DNA from: Kosakonia pseudosacchari
Lineage (GTDB): Bacteria; Pseudomonadota; Gammaproteobacteria; Enterobacterales; Enterobacteriaceae
Assembly (NCBI RefSeq): GCF_900184035.1
Contig: NZ_FXWP01000023.1
Span: forward strand, 1-64,000
Reading direction: 5' to 3'
Length of the DNA: 64,000 bases
Notes under the pieces: generated by a model
What the model saw: the letters and a program-made list of their open reading frames with translations, nothing else
Database searches by the model: none
What the model was told of the DNA's origin: nothing
Translations under genes and position numbers: made by a program
Part shown: positions 19,805 to 31,126 of the stretch, in pieces
How the letters are laid out: each line of letters opens with the position of its first letter
Position numbering within the stretch: position 1 is the first letter of the stretch

Positions 19805-21886
19805 GTGAAAATCTGTTTTCCGGCGCGTAAAGCGAACGGCGGTGATTACGCGGATCTACAAGAAATTATGGATGTTGTCGGACGAGAACCGCATGGCTCC
19901 TGGCTAGCCGATACCAATAACATGTGGCATGGCGGAATACACCTGACTGAGTTGACTGCTCCCGATGCGGTACTGCGCGAAGATAATGCGGACAAGGCGG
20001 TTCCACTCCAGTGTATGGCTGACGGTGAGGTGGTAGCCTGGCGTATCAATGACGACTACCTGACCAGAGATTATCTCGGTAGCCACTGTCAGTATTCAAC
20101 GACTTTCCTGCTAGTGAAATCTCCATTTCAGGCTGATAGTACCAAACCGGAAAGCGGCCTTGATGTCTACAGCCTGTACATGGGATTGGCCCCGGTATCT
20201 GTTTTTCCTGTTCATAAGGTGATGCAGGCCCGTGAAACGGTGCTGATGCGTAAAGCGGGGCGCTATGCCGGGAGTGAATCTTCAGACGGGAGGACGGCCG
20301 TTCCTGAACGCTCCGGGCATGTGGTTGCCGGTGGTCGGGTGTTGATCCTGAAAGAAGCGCAGTTCAGTAATGACGGTGTCGTGCAGCCGTTCGGGCTGGC
20401 GAAAAAGCTGAATGACAAAGGAGAAGCTCACGGAGACTGCTTCTGGGTGACATTGCTACCTGAATATATGGCGGAAGTCAGTGAGCAGCGGCTGCATCTG
20501 CCAGCGTGGATGCAGGTAGCTGTTACTCATGGGATTTATAACAGCGTTGTCGTTCCGCCATCCCCTGTTCATATCAATGCCGGCGATGCGGTCGGTTTTC
20601 TGGCGGAGGATATTGCACCGATAGGGATGGCCAAAACATCAGCCAGCCATTTTGCGCACATCGAGGTTCTGAGCGTCGATACCCGAATGCCGGACATCCT
20701 GACCAATCCCGGCAACACTGACACTGGTACTCGTTTTATCCGACTTGGGCTGCATAAAAGGTTGTATTTACGCACCGGTGATAAATTTGAACCAATGAGT
20801 GCAATAACGGGACGTGACGGTGGAAAGCTTTTGGAGCGGGAAAAATGCCATCCAACAGTGAGCAACGGCAAAACGTGGTATCAGATACGACCGCATACAT
20901 GGATGTGCGGAGATGATGTGGATGAAGTACGACAGTTTGATTTGGCTGAGAGGGGTTTTTCAGCTCTGATTGAGAATACGACCAGTGATATGAAAAATTC
21001 TCTGAAAGAGAGCTGGATACGGGATGCGTTAGTGAAATTCGCTGAGCGGATGAACCCGGAGAAAGGCATGCGACAAGGCGCTATGTCGCGTTATTACAAA
21101 GGGATGGTGAATAAGTTCGATGCTGATCATGATGGTATGTTGAGCGTACGGGAACTGTTTGAGGCAATGCATCATCCTGAAATGGGAATACGATGTCTGT
21201 CGTCACGTTTGGTGATTAAGCATGATTCTGAGTGGTATGGGGGCAGTACCCACCACAAATGGGACGTTTTCTTTCAGAACTATGACTTGCTGCGGACGGA
21301 ATACGCAAAAAAATGGCTCGATGACAGTGAGTGGATGAGCCAGGTCTCCGCTTTCAGTTCAGGCGCGGCTGTGTGGCACATGCATCCTGTTGTGTTTCTT
21401 GATGCGATAAATATTAAATTAAACTCGAAGAAATTAGTTGGTACAGAGTTTGTTAGATTTGTATTTAATGAAGCGAAGAAAAATGAATTACTATCACATG
21501 TTCCGGCTGCTATAACCACAGCTCAAGCAATTCTGGAAACAGGTTATGGAAAATCTGTTCCTGTCGATATTTATAGTGGTGAGTATAGCAATAACTTGTT
21601 TGGAATTAAGGCTCACGGAGAACCAAGCTTTGTTTGGGTTAATACGCATGAGTTTGTGAACGGTGTTAAAACACCGATTGTTGATAAGTTTATGAAATAT
21701 AATTCGTATGAGGAAAGTATTTCAGGCCGATCTGATTTCTTTGTCAAAAACAAAAGATATCATTTCTTGTTTGATTATACAGATCCTTGCGATTGGGCTA
21801 GAGGATTACAACATGCTGGGTATGCGACAGACCCTGACTATGCTGATAAATTGATAAAAATAATGAAGAGAGAAAAGTTACTATGA
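19805..21886 (+). CDS. Putative T6SS-type peptidoglycan-targeting effector with C-terminal glucosaminidase domain
   Basis: A 693-residue protein without a signal peptide. Regions in order: an N-terminal part resembling an M23/LytM-like fold (WHGGIHLTE at 41-49, ADGEVVAWR at 72-80, YSLYMGLAP at 122-130, AHIEV at 284-288). There is a perfect EF-hand loop at 439-450 (DADHDGMLSVRE). A segment with SEWY (475) and WHMHP (524) follows, of a kind I recall from effectors linked to type VI secretion. The C-terminal domain, about 545-693, is FlgJ/GH73-like, with the likely catalytic Glu in AQAILETGYG (E578) and NNLFGIKA (597-604). In the first domain the usual YMHL histidine is Gly and the HxxxD aspartate is His, so amidase activity is doubtful. 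The GTG start at 19805 has a 7-bp spacing from AAGGA; a TTG at 19799 is too close. The 3' third is AT-rich. It overlaps the next gene by ATGA. Family assignment is from motif recall, not a search. Confidence 0.72.
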   Translation: MKICFPARKANGGDYADLQEIMDVVGREPHGSWLADTNNMWHGGIHLTELTAPDAVLREDNADKAVPLQCMADGEVVAWRINDDYLTRDYLGSHCQYSTTFLLVKSPFQADSTKPESGLDVYSLYMGLAPVSVFPVHKVMQARETVLMRKAGRYAGSESSDGRTAVPERSGHVVAGGRVLILKEAQFSNDGVVQPFGLAKKLNDKGEAHGDCFWVTLLPEYMAEVSEQRLHLPAWMQVAVTHGIYNSVVVPPSPVHINAGDAVGFLAEDIAPIGMAKTSASHFAHIEVLSVDTRMPDILTNPGNTDTGTRFIRLGLHKRLYLRTGDKFEPMSAITGRDGGKLLEREKCHPTVSNGKTWYQIRPHTWMCGDDVDEVRQFDLAERGFSALIENTTSDMKNSLKESWIRDALVKFAERMNPEKGMRQGAMSRYYKGMVNKFDADHDGMLSVRELFEAMHHPEMGIRCLSSRLVIKHDSEWYGGSTHHKWDVFFQNYDLLRTEYAKKWLDDSEWMSQVSAFSSGAAVWHMHPVVFLDAINIKLNSKKLVGTEFVRFVFNEAKKNELLSHVPAAITTAQAILETGYGKSVPVDIYSGEYSNNLFGIKAHGEPSFVWVNTHEFVNGVKTPIVDKFMKYNSYEESISGRSDFFVKNKRYHFLFDYTDPCDWARGLQHAGYATDPDYADKLIKIMKREKLL

Positions 21887-22230
21887 AATTTATCTTTGGA
21901 TTGAGCCTCCTGCTTTCTTCTTTTCTATCCTGGGGAGGATGCGATGAAATTAATGCGATTGCTGAGCGACATCAAGATTTAACCCCGTCATCAGACTCAG
22001 GGTATGTGGTAGCAGATACTCATAGAGTTTATTTTTATAGCGCCCCTGATGAAACATGTAAAATGAAAGGTTTGTTTATTATTAACGGGGATCAAATTAC
22101 TCAGTATGCAGAGTATAAAGGTTTTTCATCTGTTATTTTTTTAAAAAAAGATGGTGAACCAGTTAGTGGGTGGATTCACTCCAAAACAATAAAACCTACA
22201 GGAACAGGTATCGGACCTGAATCAAAGTAA
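21883..22230 (+). CDS. Small exported protein, probable immunity partner
   Basis: A 115-residue protein with a signal peptide (MKFIFGLSLLLSSFLSWGG). The mature part carries two cysteines (C20, C59) that could pair in the periplasm. WGGC is not a good lipobox, so a lipoprotein is unlikely. Residues about 41-105 (RVYFYSAPD...GWIHSKTIKP) look like a bacterial SH3-type beta barrel. Its ATG overlaps the effector stop (ATGA), so the two are translationally coupled. Small size, export and coupling to a peptidoglycan-directed toxin fit an immunity protein that guards the periplasm. AT-rich codon use differs from the flanking genes. Function is inferred. Confidence 0.7.
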   Translation: MKFIFGLSLLLSSFLSWGGCDEINAIAERHQDLTPSSDSGYVVADTHRVYFYSAPDETCKMKGLFIINGDQITQYAEYKGFSSVIFLKKDGEPVSGWIHSKTIKPTGTGIGPESK

Positions 22231-22271
22231 GATCATATTGGATTGGCCTGGTCTTTTGCCCTGTAAGCGAC

Positions 22272-22296
22272 AAAACCGCCTTACAGGGCGGTTTGA
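22272..22296 (+). terminator. Hairpin after the immunity-like gene
   Basis: AAAACCGCC, TTACA, GGGCGGTTT, 42 bp after the stop. The stem is strong but followed by GAAAG rather than Ts. Likely ends the effector/immunity transcript. Confidence 0.65.
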
Positions 22297-22430
22297 AAGA
22301 AAGCTAAAACTGCTTACAGGTAACGGTCTTGTACGAGATGGGCCACCCAAACTGTCCTTTCTGTATAGCCGCAAGTGGACTGCCTCCCGGTAGACGATTC
22401 TGCCTTATAGTTTTAGCGCAGGAGGAGTGT

Positions 22431-22604
22431 ATGGACACACCAGGCTTTATGCCTGAATTTATGAAAGAAGCCCTTAACACCTTTGCCAGAGCCGTCTTAA
22501 TGCACCGTCCTGGCAAAATAAAATCGTGGAGCGGAAAATCAGAGTTACCACGACGACTGGACTTACGCTGTTTACCACGGCGATCCCGTTGTGCAATACC
22601 GTAG
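22431..22604 (+). CDS. Hypothetical small basic protein, 57 residues
   Basis: ATG at 22431 with a strong Shine-Dalgarno AGGAGG five to six bases upstream. It starts MDTPGFMPEFMKEALNTFAR and ends in an Arg-rich tail. I do not recognise it. A 117-codon frame lies on the opposite strand over the same DNA, and either may be a remnant. The rest of the 22300-22811 gap is AT-rich next to metF and holds nothing else I can name. The real RBS is the only positive evidence. Confidence 0.35.
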   Translation: MDTPGFMPEFMKEALNTFARAVLMHRPGKIKSWSGKSELPRRLDLRCLPRRSRCAIP

Positions 22605-22811
22605 CCATTAACCCGCTGAAAGGGAGAAATCTGCTTCTCATGAACAATAGCTGTCACACTTATCTCCGTCTGGCTGGGAACATACCAACCTGACAGGAGA
22701 TTAAATCTGGCAAAATAATAAAATCTTGCTATAGGAAAGTAATGACCTTTACGCTTAGTCGGTACAAAAACTTAACGTAGAATGCCTTCCGTTTCCCAAA
22801 TGGAGCCTTTT

Positions 22812-23705
<894 letters not shown>

Positions 23706-23743
23706 TTACCTCATCAATCGCATGTCATTGTCTGTTGTCTTGT

Positions 23744-23775
23744 GAACTTCTATACGTTTAGACGTCCAGATGTAA
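23744..23775 (-). promoter_or_regulatory. Four tandem Met boxes upstream of metF
   Basis: Consecutive 8-mers GAACTTCT, ATACGTTT, AGACGTCC and AGATGTAA match the MetJ consensus AGACGTCT to varying degrees, 42 bp upstream of the metF start. MetJ-SAM is expected to repress here. Confidence 0.87.
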
Positions 23776-23874
23776 AAATGACGGAAAACGCTCGGGGCGT
23801 CAACAGGAAAATCACCATTCTGTGTGAGGAATGTTCAGCGAAGATGAAAAAAATTCAGGATGCCGCAGCAGTGT

Positions 23875-23897
23875 CCTCTCCCCGAACAGGGAGAGGA
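23875..23897. repeat. CCCTCTCCC-type palindrome (copy 2), after metL
   Basis: CCTCTCCC, CGAACA, GGGAGAGG, just past the minus-strand metL stop. Same family as the copy at 5205. Confidence 0.7.
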
Positions 23898-23910
23898 TAA
23901 GAGAAAGGAA

Positions 23911-26343
23911 CTACAGTAACTGTGCGAGGCGATTGATATCTGACTGAATAGCGCCAGCGGTCACATCGCGACCCGCGCCTGGCCCGCGGATCACCAGCGG
24001 ATTGTCGCGATACCAGCGACTTTCAATGGCGAATACGTTATCCCCCGGCAAAACCGCCGCCAGCGGATGTTCCGGGCGAACAGCCTCAACGCCGACGCGC
24101 GCTTTACCGTTAGCATCAAAACGCGCCACATAACGCAGCACCAGCCCCATTTCACGGGCAGCTTCCAGCCGCTGCACCATTTGCTCGTTCAGTTCCTCGC
24201 CGTTTTCGAAAAAGTGATCGACCGATCCCTCTTCGCAGCCCGCCGGGACTAAAGACTCCACGCGCACCTGATCAGGCTCGATGTCGTAACCGGCTTCGCG
24301 GGCGAGGATCACCAGCTTGCGCATCACATCTTTACCGGAAAGATCGACGCGCGGGTCCGGCTCGGTCAACCCTTGCTGCCAGGCCTGATCCACTAAATCG
24401 GTAAACGGCACGGTGCCGTCGAATTGCAGGAACAGCCAGGAGAGCGTACCGGAGAAAATACCGCTAATCGCCAGAATCGCATCCCCGCTTTCACGCAGGT
24501 CGCGCACGGTATGATTCACCGGCAGACCGGCGCCAACAGTCGCGTTATAGAGCCAGCGGCGACCGGTTTTTTCGAACGCATCATGGATCTGACGATAGGT
24601 ATCCGTCGTGCTGGCCCCGGCCAGTTTGTTAGCGCTGATCACATGGAAGCCGTGGCTGGCGAAATCCAGATACTGATCCGCCAGTTGCGAACTGGCGGTG
24701 ACATCCAGTACCACCAGATCATCGTAAGGGTGGGCGCGCATCCACAAAAACAGCGACTCCTCATCCTGCTCCACCGCTTCATCATTAAAGAACGCCAGCG
24801 CACGGCTGGCATCCAGCCCATCGTAGCTCAGCAAGCTGCGGCGGCTATCCACCACGCCCGCCAGCACAAATTCAAAACCGGTACGCGCCGACAACGCGCT
24901 CTGCTCGCGCGAGAACAGCTCCAGCCAGCGGGAACCGATATTGCCTTTGCCAAACAGCACCAGACCAATGCGTTTCTCCGCGCGGAACAGTGACTGGTGC
25001 AGCCCCTGAATCAGGCTTTCCGTCGGGCCAACGCGCAGCACGGCGACCAGGCTAATGCCTTCGTCAGATTGCCAGATAAACTCCACCGGCTGGCCTTTAA
25101 GTTGCTGCCAGAAACGGTGGCTGTGCAGCGGGTTGCGGCACACGCCTGCCCCCACCATCGCCACTAACGCCAGACCCTGGCGCAGACGCAATTCACCCGG
25201 TAAACCGGCTTCATCAAGCAGTTTAAAGACGCTATCGACCACTTCTGAGGTGTAGCAAAGTTGCAGCAGGTTACGGTCAGCATGTGCGCCAACCGCCAGC
25301 GGGCGCACCTGCGCACGCTTAAGGATCAGGTCAATCTCTTTGTGCGCCAGTTTAAAGTCCTGCCCGGACGGCACCAGGAACTCAATCAGGCAGACGTCAT
25401 CATGGCTGGTGACAATTCGCGCCCCGGTGCCGGAAGCCAGCACGCGTTCAATGCGTGTTGACCCCTGTTCCGGGTGGTAACTACAGCGCAATTGCAGATC
25501 GATATTGCTGCCGGAAACCGGCTGTAAGGTACGCGCATGCAGCACCGGTGCCGCCAGGCGCGCCAGCTCGCTGGCCTCATCAAGGCGCAGCAGCGGTAAC
25601 AGGCAGGCATCTTTCACTTTACGCGGGTCCGCACTGTAAACACCAGCCACGTCACTCCAGATGGTGACGCGGGTGACGTCGCCCAGCGCGCCAATTTGCG
25701 TGGCCGAGTAGTCCGAACCGTTACGCCCCAGCAGCACGGTTTCGCCAGCGTCGTTGCGACTGATAAAGCCGGTCACGACGATACGTTTGCCCGGATACTG
25801 TGCCAGCAGTTGTTGCAGCAGAGGATAAGAGGCACCTTCATTCACCTGCGGCTGCGCCGCACGTTCAGCACGCAGGAAATCTCGGGCATCCAGCCAGGCG
25901 GCATCCAGCCCGTGTTGATTCAGCACGGCGGACATTAAACGCGCCGACCAGATTTCACCATGGCCAACCACTTCGGCGTAAACCGCGTCGGTAATGCCGC
26001 CATCCAGCAGCACCGCCAGGTGCTCAAGATCGTGAATAAACTCGCTGGTCAGACCGTCGGCGATCGCGGCAGGCAACAGCCCGCTGATTAAATCACTCTG
26101 GTAACGACGCAGCGATTGTTGTACCTGATGCGCAGAAAGCCTGTCAGTCTGGCTCAATTTCAGCCAGTTGATCAGCTGGTTGGTGGTGCTGCCTGCGGCC
26201 GAGACAACCATCATGTCGCCCGGTTGTGAATACTCCGCCATGATCCCTGCGACGCGCAGGTAACATTTCACATCCGCCAGACTACTCCCACCAAATTTGT
26301 GCAGCTGACGAGCCTTCGTCCCTGCCTGCGCAATCACACTCAT
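23911..26343 (-). CDS. metL: Bifunctional aspartokinase II / homoserine dehydrogenase II MetL
   Basis: Catalyses the first and third steps of the aspartate family pathway, serving methionine. It has 810 residues. The N-terminal kinase has KFGGSSLADV (about 16-25) and the GRNGSDYSATQ loop. A central regulatory region follows. The C-terminal dehydrogenase has the NAD motif LFGKGNIGSRWLE (about 470) and the TASSQLADQYLDFA and SANKLAGAST stretches. It starts 2 bp after the metB stop, so the genes form the metBL operon. Confidence 0.97.
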   Translation of the reverse strand: MSVIAQAGTKARQLHKFGGSSLADVKCYLRVAGIMAEYSQPGDMMVVSAAGSTTNQLINWLKLSQTDRLSAHQVQQSLRRYQSDLISGLLPAAIADGLTSEFIHDLEHLAVLLDGGITDAVYAEVVGHGEIWSARLMSAVLNQHGLDAAWLDARDFLRAERAAQPQVNEGASYPLLQQLLAQYPGKRIVVTGFISRNDAGETVLLGRNGSDYSATQIGALGDVTRVTIWSDVAGVYSADPRKVKDACLLPLLRLDEASELARLAAPVLHARTLQPVSGSNIDLQLRCSYHPEQGSTRIERVLASGTGARIVTSHDDVCLIEFLVPSGQDFKLAHKEIDLILKRAQVRPLAVGAHADRNLLQLCYTSEVVDSVFKLLDEAGLPGELRLRQGLALVAMVGAGVCRNPLHSHRFWQQLKGQPVEFIWQSDEGISLVAVLRVGPTESLIQGLHQSLFRAEKRIGLVLFGKGNIGSRWLELFSREQSALSARTGFEFVLAGVVDSRRSLLSYDGLDASRALAFFNDEAVEQDEESLFLWMRAHPYDDLVVLDVTASSQLADQYLDFASHGFHVISANKLAGASTTDTYRQIHDAFEKTGRRWLYNATVGAGLPVNHTVRDLRESGDAILAISGIFSGTLSWLFLQFDGTVPFTDLVDQAWQQGLTEPDPRVDLSGKDVMRKLVILAREAGYDIEPDQVRVESLVPAGCEEGSVDHFFENGEELNEQMVQRLEAAREMGLVLRYVARFDANGKARVGVEAVRPEHPLAAVLPGDNVFAIESRWYRDNPLVIRGPGAGRDVTAGAIQSDINRLAQLL

Positions 26344-26345
26344 GT

Positions 26346-27506
26346 TTACCCCTCAGCTGCGACCCGGAAGCCATTTTCCAGATCGGCAATTAGATCTTCA
26401 CTGTTTTCAATACCGGTTGAGATACGCAGTAGCGTCTCAGAAATTCCCGCTGCGGCGCGCGCTTCCGGCGCCATGCCTGCGTGGGTCATTGTGGCGGCGT
26501 GGGAGATGAGACTTTCTACCCCGCCTAACGATTCCGCCAGCGTAAACAACGATAGACCACTCAGGAAACGGCGTAGCGTTTGTTCGTCGCCATCCAGCTC
26601 AAAACTTAACATCGCGCCAAAGCCTTTTTGTTGACGCGCAGCAATCTCGTGCCCCTGATTATCCGGCAGAGATGGGTGGTACAGTTTTTTCACCAACGGC
26701 TGTTTTTGCAGGAAATCGACGATCGCCTGAGCGTTACGCTGCGCCACTTCCATGCGCGGCGACAACGTACGCAGACCGCGCAACAGCAGATAGCTGTCGA
26801 AGGCGCTGCCGGTGACGCCAATGTTATTCGCCCACCATGCCAGTTCGGTGACAGTCGCCTCATCTTTCGCAATTACCACGCCCGCCACCACATCGGAATG
26901 GCCGTTAAGATATTTGGTGCAAGAGTGCAGCACCAAATCCGCACCCAGCGCCAGCGGGTTTTGCAACGCCGGGCTCAGGAACGTGTTATCCACCACGCTA
27001 ATTGCGCCAGCTTCACGCGCAAGCTGGCAAATTTTCGCGATATCCACGACGCGCAACAATGGGTTGCTTGGGCTTTCGACCAGCACCAGCTTCGGTTGTT
27101 CCGCCAGCGCCGCTTTCAGTGCCTGCTCATCGCCTTGATCAACAAATTTCACCCGGTAGCAGCCGCGTTTCGCCAGACTATCGAACAGGCGATAGCTGCC
27201 GCCATAGCAGTCGTGCGGCGCCACCAGCAGATCGCCAGGTTTGAGAAAGACTGTCGTCACCAGGTGAATCGCCGACATGCCGGTATTGGTCAATACCGCG
27301 CCCGCGCCACCTTCCAGTTCCGCCAGCGCGCGCTGAACCACATCACGCGTTGGGTTGCCGCGACGCGAATAGTCATGCGCACGAGGTTCGTTAAAGCCGG
27401 TGAAATTATAAGTACTGGAGAGATGAATAGGCGGGACAACGCAACCGTACTGCTCGTCATCGTTCAATCCGCTACGCACTGCGATGGTGGCCTGTTTACG
27501 CGTCAT
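26346..27506 (-). CDS. metB: Cystathionine gamma-synthase MetB
   Basis: PLP enzyme joining O-succinylhomoserine and cysteine to cystathionine. It has 386 residues. The PLP lysine is in LHSCTKYLNGHSDVVAG (about K198), with the AHDYSRRGNPTRDV start region. The start at 27506 gives MTRKQATIAVRSGLNDDEQY; the frame is open to 27566 without family similarity. Divergent from metJ, sharing its operator. Confidence 0.98.
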   Translation of the reverse strand: MTRKQATIAVRSGLNDDEQYGCVVPPIHLSSTYNFTGFNEPRAHDYSRRGNPTRDVVQRALAELEGGAGAVLTNTGMSAIHLVTTVFLKPGDLLVAPHDCYGGSYRLFDSLAKRGCYRVKFVDQGDEQALKAALAEQPKLVLVESPSNPLLRVVDIAKICQLAREAGAISVVDNTFLSPALQNPLALGADLVLHSCTKYLNGHSDVVAGVVIAKDEATVTELAWWANNIGVTGSAFDSYLLLRGLRTLSPRMEVAQRNAQAIVDFLQKQPLVKKLYHPSLPDNQGHEIAARQQKGFGAMLSFELDGDEQTLRRFLSGLSLFTLAESLGGVESLISHAATMTHAGMAPEARAAAGISETLLRISTGIENSEDLIADLENGFRVAAEG

Positions 27507-27567
27507 GGTGAAGGCTTCCTGGCTTAATGGATGAAAAGTCTCACGACAGAGTAAACATTGCGACAAT

Positions 27568-27599
27568 AGACGTCAATACATCTGGACATCTAAACTTCT
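27568..27599. promoter_or_regulatory. Four tandem Met boxes between metB and metJ
   Basis: Consecutive 8-mers AGACGTCA, ATACATCT, GGACATCT and AAACTTCT, resembling the MetJ consensus AGACGTCT. They control metBL and probably metJ itself. Confidence 0.9.
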
Positions 27600-27768
27600 T
27601 TGCGTATAGATTGAGCAAAAGTACAATAGCCGTTAAAATTATACGCTTTAGTACCGGTAGCTGAGCGATACACCGTGTCACCATGTTGACTCTACGGTAA
27701 ACTACGCGGAATTACGGCCCGGCGGTGTCCGGGTTTAGACTAATGACTGAGAGGATTAAAGGTATCTC

Positions 27769-28086
27769 ATGGCTGAATGGAGCGGCGAATATATCAGCCC
27801 ATACGCTGAGCACGGCAAGAAGAGTGAGCAAGTAAAAAAAATTACGGTTTCCATTCCTCTTAAGGTGTTAAAAATCCTCACCGATGAACGTACCCGTCGT
27901 CAGGTGAACAACTTGCGTCACGCCACTAACAGCGAGCTGTTGTGTGAAGCGTTTTTGCATGCGTTTACCGGTCAACCCCTGCCGAACGATGAAGACCTGC
28001 GTAAAGAGCGCAGCGATGAAATCCCGGAAGAGGCGAAAGTGATTATGCGTGAACTGGGGATCGACCCGGATACGTGGGAATACTGA
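27769..28086 (+). CDS. metJ: Methionine repressor MetJ
   Basis: Ribbon-helix-helix repressor using SAM as corepressor. It has 105 residues, almost identical to E. coli. The DNA-reading beta strand [11 protein letters not shown] (about 23-33) and the helix [20 protein letters not shown] are clear. AGAGGATT upstream is the RBS. Its own targets lie alongside it (metF, metBL). Confidence 0.98.
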   Translation: MAEWSGEYISPYAEHGKKSEQVKKITVSIPLKVLKILTDERTRRQVNNLRHATNSELLCEAFLHAFTGQPLPNDEDLRKERSDEIPEEAKVIMRELGIDPDTWEY

Positions 28087-28093
28087 TCGCAAC

Positions 28094-28126
28094 AAAAAAG
28101 GGCGGGAAATATCTTCCGCCCTTTTT
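28094..28126. terminator. metJ terminator
   Basis: AAAAAAGGGCGG, a GAAATATCTT loop, CCGCCCTTTTT right after metJ. The following 28127-28350 holds no gene that I can support. Confidence 0.92.
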
Positions 28127-28352
28127 GTTTATCTCATCGGCTTACTCAAAAGCGCGTCACTTCCGGATGCACTTCAGCCAGAGAGAGCAGGTAAGACATC
28201 AATACGTTTTTCACAGCCGTCAGCAAATCACTCATTTTTTCGCTCGGGTTTACAGAAGTGGATGGCGAAAAGAATATGCTCGTTTTTTAATCAGAGCAAT
28301 ATTTTTGTGACATCAATCACAAATACTCACCCGTTCGGCAAAACGCAGAGAC

Positions 28353-28380
28353 AAAAAAAGCGCCTTTCGGCGCTTTTTTC
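28353..28380 (-). terminator. rpmE terminator
   Basis: On the minus strand GAAAAAAGCGCCGAAAGGCG followed by CTTTTTTT, 10 bp after the rpmE stop. Confidence 0.92.
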
Positions 28381-28389
28381 TTTGGCAAC

Positions 28390-28602
28390 TTATTTGCTGC
28401 CCGGGATGCTGAAGCGTTTGTTGAAACGCTCAACACGACCACCAGTATCAACAACACGTTGTTTACCAGTAAAGAACGGGTGGCATTTGCCGCATACGTC
28501 CAGGTTCAGGTCGTGACCCACGGTGGAGTGGGTTTTGATCACGTTACCGCAAGAACAGGTTGCAGTAATCGCTACATAATTCGGGTGAATACCTTTTTTC
28601 AT
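28390..28602 (-). CDS. rpmE: 50S ribosomal protein L31 (zinc-binding type)
   Basis: A 70-residue protein joining the 50S and 30S subunits at the central protuberance. The zinc cysteines are present (TCSCG at 15-19 and VCGKCHPFF near 36-44), so this is the Zn form rather than YkgM-like. Divergent from priA. Confidence 0.98.
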   Translation of the reverse strand: MKKGIHPNYVAITATCSCGNVIKTHSTVGHDLNLDVCGKCHPFFTGKQRVVDTGGRVERFNKRFSIPGSK

Positions 28603-28644
28603 GGGAAACCTCAGTTTAAGGCCGCGTCGCTCTTCCAGCCCTAA

Positions 28645-31002
<2,358 letters not shown>

Positions 31003-31126
31003 GTCTGCGAGTCGGCGTATAAAATTCAACTTTCATCACACTTTTCATGAAAATTCTGTAACCGGTGCGCTTAACTATCTGATAAAAATGTGACAACGCC
31101 TGCGCCGTGCATGCGAGGAGAACAAG

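Noticed and set aside
22304-22657. 117-codon minus-strand frame near metF
   Set aside because: No RBS seen and unusual composition; the opposite-strand 57-codon frame has the better start signal. Kept only as a possible remnant.
26628-27527. 299-codon plus-strand frame opposite metB
   Set aside because: Antisense shadow; it also overlaps the metB start region and contains no family motif.
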